From: JBBDIX01 sp050486225 | Lineage (GTDB): Bacteria; Actinomycetota; Nitriliruptoria; Nitriliruptorales; Nitriliruptoraceae | Reading direction: 5' to 3' | Assembly: GCA_050486225.1 (NCBI GenBank) | Contig: JBJHCV010000003.1 | Coordinates: 124,001 to 188,000 of the forward strand | DNA length: 64,000 bases | Part shown: piece after piece, positions 44,119 to 51,449 of the stretch | Layout of the letters: each line of letters opens with the position of its first letter | Position numbering within the stretch: the stretch's first letter is position 1 | Notes under the pieces: generated by a model | What the model was told of the DNA's origin: nothing | Seen by the model: the letters and a program-made list of their open reading frames with translations, nothing else | Database searches by the model: none | Position numbers and translations under genes: made by a program

Positions 44119-44168
44119 TCTCATGGTGAGGGTCCCGCTCGTCGAGCGGGAGGCACGAGGAGGACCAG

Positions 44169-45917
44169 ATGGAGATCACCGGCGCACAGGCCGTCATGAA
44201 GAGCCTCGAAGCGCTCGGCGTCGACACGGTCTTCGGGTACCCGGGCGGCGCGATCCTGCCGGCCTACGACCCGTTGATCGACGCGAGTCTCCGCCACGTA
44301 CTCGTGCGACACGAGCAGGGTGCGGTCCACATGGCGTCCGGCTACGCACACGCGACCGGGCGCGTCGGTGTGTGCCTCGTGACGTCGGGGCCCGCCGCGA
44401 CCAACCTGGTGACAGGGCTCGCCGACGCGCACATGGACTCGATCCCGGTGCTCGCCATCACCGGACAGGTCGCGACGAGCGCGATCGGCTCGGACGCCTT
44501 CCAGGAGGCCGACGTGACCGGCATCACGATGCCGATCACCAAGCACAACGAACTGGTCCCGACGGCGGAGCGCATCGCCGGAGCGATCCGTGAGGCGTAC
44601 CACATCGCGAGCACCGGCCGACCCGGTCCGGTGCTGGTCGACATCCCCAAGGACGTGCTCAACGCGACGTTCGAGTGGGAGTGGAACGACCACGTGGACC
44701 TGCCGGGCTACCGCCCGACCGTCCGCGGCCACGGCCGGATGATCAAGGAGGCCCTCGAACTGGTGGCGTCGAGTCGGCGCCCGGTGGTCTACGCCGGCGG
44801 CGGGATCCTTCGTGCCGACGCGACCGAGGAACTGTTCGAGTTCGCGACACGTCTGCAGATCCCCGTCGTCACGACCCTCATGGCACGCGGAGCGTTCCCC
44901 GACACCCACGAACTCGCGGTTGGCATGCCCGGGATGCACGGGCACTACGCCGCCGTGCGTGCGCTGCAGGAGACCGACCTGCTCGTGACGCTGGGCGCCC
45001 GTTTCGACGACCGGGTCACCGGACGACTCGATGCGTTCGCGCCCCACGCCCGCGTCCTGCAGGTCGACGTCGACCCCGCGGAGATCGGCAAGAACCGTGA
45101 GGTCGACGTGCCCATCGTCGGTGACGTGAAGGTCGTCCTCGGACAGATGAACCGCCTGCTCACCGACAAGCAGGAGGCGAACGGGCCGGACACGTACGTC
45201 CCGGACGCCGCCGACTGGCGCGCGCGCCTGACGGCCATGGCCGCGGAGCATCCCCTGCGTGTCGAGCAGCCGGAGACCGGCGTGCTCAAGCCGCAGACCG
45301 CGATCCGGGCGATCCACGACCACTGGGGTGACGACGCCGTGTACGTCGCGGGCGTGGGCCAGCACCAGATGTGGGCGTCCCAGCTGATCCCCTTCAGCCG
45401 GCGTGGCCAGTGGATCAACTCCGGCGGTCTCGGCACCATGGGATACGCCGTGCCGGCGGCAATCGGCGCCAAGGTCGGCGTCGGTCGGGACGTACCCGTG
45501 GTCGCCATCGACGGCGACGGTTGCTTCCAGATGACGATGCAGGAACTCGCGACCGCGGTGCAGCACGACATCCCCGTGGTGTTCTGCGTCATCAACAACG
45601 GCTACCTCGGCATGGTTCGCCAGTGGCAGCACCTGTTCTACGAGGACCGGCTGTCGCAGGTGGCGCTGCCCCAGGACCTGCCCGACCTCCTGAAGCTCGC
45701 CGATGCCTACGGGATCCCCGGGTTCCGTGTCGAGGCGGTCGAGGACCTGGAGACCACGCTGGCCAAGGCCCGCGGGATCACCGACCGCCCCGTGCTCGTC
45801 GACCTGCGTGTCGACCCGGAGGAGATGGTCTTCCCCATGGTTCCGTCGGGCGCGAGCAACGACGACCTGCTCGAATCCGTCGACGAGTGGCGCGCACGCG
45901 TCGCCGCGCAGCAGTGA
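44169..45917 (+). CDS. ilvB: Acetolactate (acetohydroxyacid) synthase large subunit
   Basis: A 582-residue TPP/FAD enzyme, the first common step of valine, leucine and isoleucine synthesis. FGYPGGAILPAYDPL, the catalytic Glu in RHEQGAVHMASGYA, TSGPAATNLVTGLADA, QEADVTGITMPITKHN and the TPP-Mg motif IDGDGCFQMTMQELATAV ending at INNGYLGMVRQWQ are visible. GGAGG precedes the ATG. Expression is likely set by the valine leader/attenuator just upstream. The small subunit gene follows after 71 bases. Confidence 0.97.
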   Translation: MEITGAQAVMKSLEALGVDTVFGYPGGAILPAYDPLIDASLRHVLVRHEQGAVHMASGYAHATGRVGVCLVTSGPAATNLVTGLADAHMDSIPVLAITGQVATSAIGSDAFQEADVTGITMPITKHNELVPTAERIAGAIREAYHIASTGRPGPVLVDIPKDVLNATFEWEWNDHVDLPGYRPTVRGHGRMIKEALELVASSRRPVVYAGGGILRADATEELFEFATRLQIPVVTTLMARGAFPDTHELAVGMPGMHGHYAAVRALQETDLLVTLGARFDDRVTGRLDAFAPHARVLQVDVDPAEIGKNREVDVPIVGDVKVVLGQMNRLLTDKQEANGPDTYVPDAADWRARLTAMAAEHPLRVEQPETGVLKPQTAIRAIHDHWGDDAVYVAGVGQHQMWASQLIPFSRRGQWINSGGLGTMGYAVPAAIGAKVGVGRDVPVVAIDGDGCFQMTMQELATAVQHDIPVVFCVINNGYLGMVRQWQHLFYEDRLSQVALPQDLPDLLKLADAYGIPGFRVEAVEDLETTLAKARGITDRPVLVDLRVDPEEMVFPMVPSGASNDDLLESVDEWRARVAAQQ

Positions 45918-45951
45918 TCGCCGCGGCCGCGGTGACCCGAACGGCAGGGAA

Positions 45952-45981
45952 CCCGGACACCAGGAGCCCGGACACCAGGAG
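45952..45981 (+). repeat. Perfect tandem 15-bp direct repeat ahead of ilvN
   Basis: CCCGGACACCAGGAG occurs twice in a row, so that the Shine-Dalgarno core AGGAG is duplicated. The second copy gives AGGAGG six bases before the ilvN GTG. It looks like a recent local duplication that could tune ilvN translation. Confidence 0.85.
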
Positions 45982-45988
45982 GCAGGAC

Positions 45989-46516
45989 GTGGAGAATCGC
46001 CACACGCTCTCCGTGCTCGTCGAGAACCGCCCGGGTGTGCTCACGCGCATCGCCGGCATGTTCGCGCGGCGCGCCTACAACATCCACTCGTTGGCGGTCG
46101 GACCGACCGACGACGAGGGCGTCTCGCGTCTCACGATCGTCGTCGGGACCGAGGCGGTGCAGCTCGAACAGATCATCAAGCAGCTCAACAAGCTCGTCCA
46201 CGTCCTCAAGATCATCGAACTGGACCGCGACGACGCAGTGCTGCGCGAACTGCAGCTGGTGAAGGTCGTCGCCGACCACACCAACCGCTCGCAGATCATC
46301 GAGATCGCGGACGTGTTCCGAGCCAGGATCGTCGACGTCGCGTCGGACGCGCTGACCATCGAGGTCGCGGGAAGTCCGGCCAAGCTCGAGGCGATGGTCG
46401 ACCTGCTCGAACCGTTCGGGATCCGGGAACTCGTACGAAGCGGCACGATCGCGCTGTCGCGCGGCTCGCGATCGATCACCGACGGCTCCAGGCTGCGCAT
46501 GCAGAGGGTGGTGTGA
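45989..46516 (+). CDS. ilvN: Acetolactate synthase small (regulatory) subunit
   Basis: A 175-residue IlvN/IlvH with an N-terminal ACT domain (HTLSVLVENRPGVLTRIAGM, YNIHSLAVGPT) that binds valine for feedback inhibition, and a C-terminal domain (RELQLVKVVADHTNRSQI). The GTG is set by AGGAGG in the second copy of the tandem repeat. It follows ilvB in one operon. The usual next gene, ilvC, is absent; an aminotransferase gene begins eight bases downstream. Confidence 0.96.
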   Translation: MENRHTLSVLVENRPGVLTRIAGMFARRAYNIHSLAVGPTDDEGVSRLTIVVGTEAVQLEQIIKQLNKLVHVLKIIELDRDDAVLRELQLVKVVADHTNRSQIIEIADVFRARIVDVASDALTIEVAGSPAKLEAMVDLLEPFGIRELVRSGTIALSRGSRSITDGSRLRMQRVV

Positions 46517-46523
46517 CACACAC

Positions 46524-47648
46524 ATGAACAACGACGTCATCGATCCAGCGATCCCGCCGCAGCGTCTGCTGCTGGGCCCCGGGCCGTCGCCCGTGCACCC
46601 CGACGTGCTCGCCGCGCAGGCGCGTCCGATCGTCGGCCACCTCGACCCGTGGTTCCTCGACGTGATGGACCAGCTCGGAGACATGCTCCGGGCTGTGCTC
46701 CGGACGAGCAACCGGCTCACCTACGCCGCGTCGGGCACCGGTTCCGCAGGCATGGAGACCGCCGTCGTCAACGTGGTGGAGCCGGGTGACACCGTGATCG
46801 TCGGCGTCAACGGCGTGTTCGGTGGGCGGATCGCCGACGCCGCGGAGCGTGCGGGGGCCGAGGTCGTGCGCCTCACCGAGCCCTGGGGTCGGATCATCCC
46901 CCCGGAGCGCGTCGCCGAGGCGCTCGCCGACCACCCCGACGCTCGGTTCGTCGCGCTCGTGCACGCGGAGACCTCCACCGGGGCACACCAGCCCCTCGAG
47001 GAGGTCGGCGCGATGCTCGCCGACACCGACACGCTGTTCCTCGTCGACGCCGTCACGTCGCTGGCCGGTGTCCCGCTCGAGGTCGACGCGTGGAACATCG
47101 ACGTCCTGTACAGCGGTACCCAGAAGTGCCTGTCGATCCCGCCGGGGCTGGCACCGGTGACGTTCAGCGAGAAGGCCGAGGCCGTCATCGACCGTCGCAC
47201 GACGAAGGTGCGGTCCTGGTACCTCGACGTCAGCGCGATCCAGAAGTACTGGGGCGCGGAGCGCGTCTACCACCACACGGCGCCCATCAGTGCCCTGCTC
47301 GGCCTGCACGAGGGTCTGCGCATCGTGCTCGCGGAGGGTCTGGAGAAGCGCTGGGCTCGACACGCGGAGGTCGGAGAGCAGTTCCACCGCCAGCTCGCGG
47401 ACCGGGACGCACGCATCATCACCCAGGAGGGGCACCGCCTGCCCGAACTCACCGTCTTCGAACTGCCGGGTGGTGTCGAGGAGGCACCACTGCGCAAGCG
47501 CCTGCTGCTCGAGCACGGCATCGAGGTCGGCGGGGGGCTCGGCGAGTTCGCCGGGAAGGCCTGGCGTGTCGGACTCATGGGCGAGGGTGCGACGCACGCG
47601 AACGTCGACCGGCTCCTCGACGCACTCGACCAGTTGCTCGAGGGCTGA
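46524..47648 (+). CDS. Class V aminotransferase (alanine/serine-glyoxylate type)
   Basis: A 374-residue PLP aminotransferase of the alanine-glyoxylate/serine-pyruvate group. LLGPGPSPVHPDVLAA is the N-terminal signature, YAASGTGSAGMETAVVN binds the cofactor phosphate, FLVDAVTSLAGVPLEVD has the PLP-ring Asp, and Lys201 in YSGTQKCLSIPPG forms the Schiff base. It begins eight bases after ilvN. Nearby serA suggests a link to serine metabolism, and alanine/pyruvate exchange would link to the ilv pathway, but the substrate is not set. Confidence 0.92.
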   Translation: MNNDVIDPAIPPQRLLLGPGPSPVHPDVLAAQARPIVGHLDPWFLDVMDQLGDMLRAVLRTSNRLTYAASGTGSAGMETAVVNVVEPGDTVIVGVNGVFGGRIADAAERAGAEVVRLTEPWGRIIPPERVAEALADHPDARFVALVHAETSTGAHQPLEEVGAMLADTDTLFLVDAVTSLAGVPLEVDAWNIDVLYSGTQKCLSIPPGLAPVTFSEKAEAVIDRRTTKVRSWYLDVSAIQKYWGAERVYHHTAPISALLGLHEGLRIVLAEGLEKRWARHAEVGEQFHRQLADRDARIITQEGHRLPELTVFELPGGVEEAPLRKRLLLEHGIEVGGGLGEFAGKAWRVGLMGEGATHANVDRLLDALDQLLEG

Positions 47649-47651
47649 CCT

Positions 47652-48437
47652 GTGGCCAGCCAGCAGCTCGACGCGCGCTGGCGGGCACTGGCCACCGTCG
47701 CACGCACCCTGCGTGCCGCACTCGGGTGGAGGATCCGGGTCGAGGGTCTGGAGCACGTGCCTCGCGTCGGCGGGGCCGTGCTCGCGTTCAACCACCACAG
47801 TCACGTCGACTTCGTCATGGTCGGGTGGGCGACGGTCATCGAACTCCGTCGGCCCCTGCGGTTCGTGGGCAAACGAGAACTCTGGGACAGCCGCTGGATC
47901 GGGTGGTTGCCCCGTCTCTTCGACCAGATCCCCGTCGATCGAGGGTCCGCTTCGGGACGCGCGGCCGCGTTCGACGCAGCCGTGGACGTGCTGCGCGGGG
48001 GTGACCTGATCGCCGTCGCACCCGAGCAGACCATCTCGGCGTCGTTCGAGCTGCTGCCGTTCCGGCACGGCGCGGCGCGCATGGCGCAGCAGGCGGGGGT
48101 TCCCGTCGTCCCGGTCGTCGGGTGGGGCACCCAGCGATTCTCGACGAAGGGCATCCGGGTGCGTCCCCGGCGGAGACTGCCCGTGGTCGTGCGCTTCGGT
48201 CCTGCGATGACCGTCGGTCGCGACGAGGATCCGTCGGAGGCGACGTCGCGCCTGCGCACGACCATGGCAGGGATGCTCGACGCCGTCGTGCGTGCGTACC
48301 CGGACGGCACGCCGCCGGGCGCCGCCTGGGTGCCCTCGCGGTTCGGGGGAGGCGCGCCGACCCACGACGACGTGCTCGAACGCCATCGTCGGCGGACTCG
48401 TCGCGACTGGTCCCAGGACCTCGATGCGGACGACTGA
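47652..48437 (+). CDS. PlsC-like acyltransferase 1 (PEQT variant)
   Basis: A 261-residue 1-acylglycerol-phosphate acyltransferase-like protein. The catalytic H-x4-D is in FNHHSHVDFVM, DQIPVDRGSASGRA is block II, and block III reads VAPEQTISASFEL where most members have FPEGTRS. The substitution of Gly by Gln in a substrate-binding motif is shared with the next gene and suggests a distinct subgroup. It starts three bases after the aminotransferase gene. It probably transfers an acyl chain to a lipid or other acceptor at the membrane; the acceptor is unknown. Confidence 0.83.
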   Translation: MASQQLDARWRALATVARTLRAALGWRIRVEGLEHVPRVGGAVLAFNHHSHVDFVMVGWATVIELRRPLRFVGKRELWDSRWIGWLPRLFDQIPVDRGSASGRAAAFDAAVDVLRGGDLIAVAPEQTISASFELLPFRHGAARMAQQAGVPVVPVVGWGTQRFSTKGIRVRPRRRLPVVVRFGPAMTVGRDEDPSEATSRLRTTMAGMLDAVVRAYPDGTPPGAAWVPSRFGGGAPTHDDVLERHRRRTRRDWSQDLDADD

Positions 48438-48447
48438 CGGTGAGCCC

Positions 48448-49221
48448 GTGAACGTCCCGCAGGCCAGTCGGACCTACCGGGTGGCCGCGACGCTGGCGCT
48501 CGGTGTCCTGCGGGCGCAGCGGTGGCGCATCGACGTGCGCGGCGGCGAACACGTGCCGACGACCGGTGGCGCGGTGATCGCGGCGAACCACATCGGCTTC
48601 TGGGACTTCGCCACCGTCGCCCGGGACCCCTGGATCCGACTGGGGCGCCCGGTCCGGATACTGGCCAAGGCGTCCCTGTTCGATGCGCCCGTGCTGGGCG
48701 GGGTGATGCACCGAGCCGGCCACATCCCGGTCGAACGCACCGCGGGCAGTGGGGCCTACCGGGCTGCGGTCGCGGCACTGCGCGCCGGGGAACTGCTCCT
48801 GGTCCTGCCCGAACAGACCATCTCCCCGGCCTTCGACCTGCGACCTCTGCGCAACGGCGCCGCGCGGATGGCGGCCGCGGCGGGGGTACCGCTCCTGCCC
48901 GCCGTCTCGTGGGGCTCCCATCGGTTCCACACGGTGGGCCGGTCACCACGGCCGCGGTGGCGACTTCCCGTCGGCGTCGCGTACGGCGCGCCGTTGACCC
49001 CGAAGGCCGACGACGACGCGACCGAGGTGACCGCCACCCTTCGCCGTCGCATGCAGGACCTGCTCGACGACGTGCAGGCCTCCTACCCGCACGGCAGTCC
49101 CGAAGGGGCCTGGTGGGTGCCGGCTCGGCTCGGAGGTGGGGCACCGACCGTCGAGGCCGCCGAAGAGCGACTTCGTGCGCTCACGGAGAAGTGGGCGCGC
49201 CGCCGCAGTCGGTCCAACTAG
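48448..49221 (+). CDS. PlsC-like acyltransferase 2 (PEQT variant)
   Basis: A 257-residue paralogue of the preceding gene with H-x4-D in AANHIGFWDFATV, block II AGHIPVERTAGSGAYRAA and the same LPEQTISPAFDLRPLRNG block. The C-termini of both proteins also match (PSRFGGGAPT versus PARLGGGAPT). The GTG at 48448 has GGTGAG before it; an ATG at 48424 inside the previous gene is an alternative. The tandem pair probably arose by duplication. Mycobacteria also have PlsC-like genes in this neighbourhood of the chromosome, next to etfA. Confidence 0.83.
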   Translation: MNVPQASRTYRVAATLALGVLRAQRWRIDVRGGEHVPTTGGAVIAANHIGFWDFATVARDPWIRLGRPVRILAKASLFDAPVLGGVMHRAGHIPVERTAGSGAYRAAVAALRAGELLLVLPEQTISPAFDLRPLRNGAARMAAAAGVPLLPAVSWGSHRFHTVGRSPRPRWRLPVGVAYGAPLTPKADDDATEVTATLRRRMQDLLDDVQASYPHGSPEGAWWVPARLGGGAPTVEAAEERLRALTEKWARRRSRSN

Positions 49222-49294
49222 GTTCGGTCGCGTCCCGCACGGAGCCGCGAGGGTGTGCGGACCGGGAGCGTGTCGGGACCGAGGAGTCGCGACC

Positions 49295-50368
49295 GTGTGG
49301 GGTGCCCACCGTGTCCTCACCGGCACGCTGCTGGCGTGCCTGATCGTCAGCGCCTGTGCTGAGGTCGACGCGATCCCGACCTCCCATCCGCGGGTCCCGG
49401 CGCCCCCGGGCGACGCCGAACGGGCCGACGCTCGCGCGAGCGCGCCGGTGACCCGCGAGCCCGACGCCGCATCCGTCGAGGCCGACCCGCGACGGCCGTC
49501 GGGCTGGCCGGAGCACGTCGTGATCGCGTTCGAGGGTGCGGCCGTCGCCTCGGCGGCCCGAGCGACCCTCACGGCGCTGATCGAGGACGAACTGCACCTG
49601 CAGGTGGCGATCGTGACGCTGGGTGATGGCGCGTCGTCGACGAACGGCTCGGGACTCGCCGGCATCGACGTCGTCGTGGCCGACGCGAGGACGGCCCACG
49701 CCGCCGGATTCGACGGACGACTCCACACGGTGCAGGGGGCCGTCACGGGACGCGCGACTGCGTGGGTGACCCTCGCTCCGGACGTGTGGTGCCCGAGAGG
49801 CGTGACCTCAGTCGAGGAGGGCGGCCTCACGGGATGCGTCGAAGGAGGTACCCCGGCGGGTGCACTCGTCGCAGGCGCGCCACCCGGAGGGCTGTCGGCC
49901 CTCGACGGGCAGGTCGACGCGCGTGACGTCGTTGTCCCGTCGTCCACGGCCGGGACGCTCGCGATGCTCCAGTTCGAGCGCGAACTCGGCAGGGTTCCCG
50001 TGGGGCTCGTGGAGGTGGGGTCCGGTGAGCCTGCGGGTGACGCCCTGTGGCTGGTGCCGGTGGAGCAGGGCCGCGACGGCGTGGTGCTCTCCACCGCGTG
50101 GGGACCTGACCCGGACGGTGATCCGGTCGTCGTCGCGTGGGGTCCGTGGGTTCCTCACGCCGTGGTGGCTGTCGGCCCCGGGGTGGCCGTCGACCTTGCC
50201 GACGCGATCGACGAGACCCTGCAGAACCTGTCCGGGCGAATGGAGGCCGCCGCCGCGCTCATCGACCTCGCGGGGGTGGAGGGTTTCGCCACCCTCGACG
50301 AAGACCTGTGGGATGCGCTTGGTGACACGCCGTCCGGGCGGGACTCGGGGCAGGGCGGCGACCGATAG
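49295..50368 (+). CDS. Lipoprotein with phosphonate-binding-like (PhnD/SsuA-type) domain
   Basis: A 357-residue lipoprotein with signal VWGAHRVLTGTLLACLIVSAC (lipobox Cys 21), a Pro/Ala-rich linker to about residue 70, and a domain ending in the helical pattern LADAIDETLQNLSGRMEAAA and GVEGFATLDEDLWD that resembles the C-terminus of PhnD-type binding proteins. Two cysteines (WCPRG, GCVEG) may bridge. No permease or ATPase gene is adjacent, so it would be an orphan binding protein or sensor. The GTG has GAGGAG eight bases upstream. The family is a tentative call. Confidence 0.6.
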   Translation: MWGAHRVLTGTLLACLIVSACAEVDAIPTSHPRVPAPPGDAERADARASAPVTREPDAASVEADPRRPSGWPEHVVIAFEGAAVASAARATLTALIEDELHLQVAIVTLGDGASSTNGSGLAGIDVVVADARTAHAAGFDGRLHTVQGAVTGRATAWVTLAPDVWCPRGVTSVEEGGLTGCVEGGTPAGALVAGAPPGGLSALDGQVDARDVVVPSSTAGTLAMLQFERELGRVPVGLVEVGSGEPAGDALWLVPVEQGRDGVVLSTAWGPDPDGDPVVVAWGPWVPHAVVAVGPGVAVDLADAIDETLQNLSGRMEAAAALIDLAGVEGFATLDEDLWDALGDTPSGRDSGQGGDR

Positions 50369-50378
50369 CGTGCGTCGC

Positions 50379-50879
50379 ATGCGCCCCTCCGTCCGAGACG
50401 CCCACGTCGGCGACCTGCCCGCGATCGCGGCGATCTACACCCACTACGTGCTGCGCACGGCCATCACCTTCAACACCGAGGTGCGCACGCCCCGTGAGTG
50501 GAACGAACGGTTCGAACGTGACGTGGTGGCGGGCCCGTACCACCTGCTGGTGGCCGAACTCGACGGGACCGTGGCGGGGTACGTCGAGACCCAGCGCTTC
50601 CGCCCGAAACCCGCGTACGACCGATCGGTCGAACTGTCCATCTACGTGGCGCCCGACGCCCAGCGCCACGGGCTGGGCAGTGCGCTGTACGGTGAACTGC
50701 TGGGACGCCTCGAGGCCGACGAGGCGTTCCATCGGGCCTACTCCGTCATCGCGCTGCCGAACGATGCGTCCGTCGCGTTCCACGAACGATGGGGTTTCGT
50801 GCACCGCGGGACCCTGACGGAGGTCGGGTTCAAGTTCGGCCGCTACCTCGATGTCGCCTATCACGAGCGTCCCGTGTGA
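50379..50879 (+). CDS. GNAT acetyltransferase, phosphinothricin acetyltransferase-like
   Basis: A 166-residue GNAT protein: VRDAHVGDLPAIAAIYTHYV, then TAITFNTEVRTPREW, the acetyl-CoA site VAPDAQRHGLGSALYGELL, and ALPNDASVAFHERWGFVHRGTL. This order matches the Pat/methionine sulfoximine acetyltransferase group, which acetylates amino acid analogues. The ATG (or GTG three codons earlier, 50370) starts just after the lipoprotein gene, and its stop overlaps the globin gene. Confidence 0.88.
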   Translation: MRPSVRDAHVGDLPAIAAIYTHYVLRTAITFNTEVRTPREWNERFERDVVAGPYHLLVAELDGTVAGYVETQRFRPKPAYDRSVELSIYVAPDAQRHGLGSALYGELLGRLEADEAFHRAYSVIALPNDASVAFHERWGFVHRGTLTEVGFKFGRYLDVAYHERPV

Positions 50880-51289
50880 ACGAACTGCACCCCCACGACG
50901 TCCATGCGCGCCTCGGCGGACTCGACGCGTTCGTCGCGATCGTCGAGTCGTTCTACGCGCGTGTCGAGCACGACGAACTGCTTCGCCCGCAGTACCCCGA
51001 GGACCTGGAGCCGGGCAAGCAGCGGTTGGCACGGTTCCTCGCCCAGTACTTCGGGGGTGGCGACGTGTACTCCCGGGATCGAGGCCACCCCCGGTTGCGC
51101 ATGCGCCATGCGCCGTTCGTCATCACCCCGGAGGTCGCGGGTCGCTGGGCGACCCACATGTCGGCCGCCATCCGCGACCAGGGGTTCGACGACGACGTCG
51201 AGGCCATCATGCTCCGCTACGTCGAGCAGGCGACCCCCACACTCGTCAACGCGCTGCCCGAGGGCGCACGCCTCCTGCCTGGACACTGA
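50876..51289 (+). CDS. glbO: Group II truncated haemoglobin (GlbO-like)
   Basis: A 137-residue 2-on-2 globin. Expected residues are present: Tyr27 (B10) in FVAIVESFYARVEHDEL, the PQYPEDLEPGKQRLARFL stretch of group II proteins, proximal His78 (F8) in LRMRHAPFVITPEVAGRW and Trp91 (G8), diagnostic for group II. Such proteins bind O2 and detoxify NO or peroxides. The GTG overlaps the acetyltransferase stop (GTGA). Confidence 0.93.
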   Translation: MNELHPHDVHARLGGLDAFVAIVESFYARVEHDELLRPQYPEDLEPGKQRLARFLAQYFGGGDVYSRDRGHPRLRMRHAPFVITPEVAGRWATHMSAAIRDQGFDDDVEAIMLRYVEQATPTLVNALPEGARLLPGH

Positions 51290-51449
51290 CCCCGTTCTCC
51301 CGGTTCCACCGGCCTCGTTCGGGGCCCGGACCCGAGCGGCGTACCATCGGGCCCTCACCGTCGCGTCGACCCGAGGTCGCGCGTCGGCACCCGACGTCCG
51401 ACCCAGGTCGTCCGTGCAGTTCCGTGCGTGACACCCCGAAGGCATCACC

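Noticed and set aside
44123..44593. Alternative frame starting at ATG 44123 ahead of ilvB
   Set aside because: It runs out of frame through ilvB, is Arg-rich without pattern and lacks a ribosome site; the leader peptide and ilvB explain the region.
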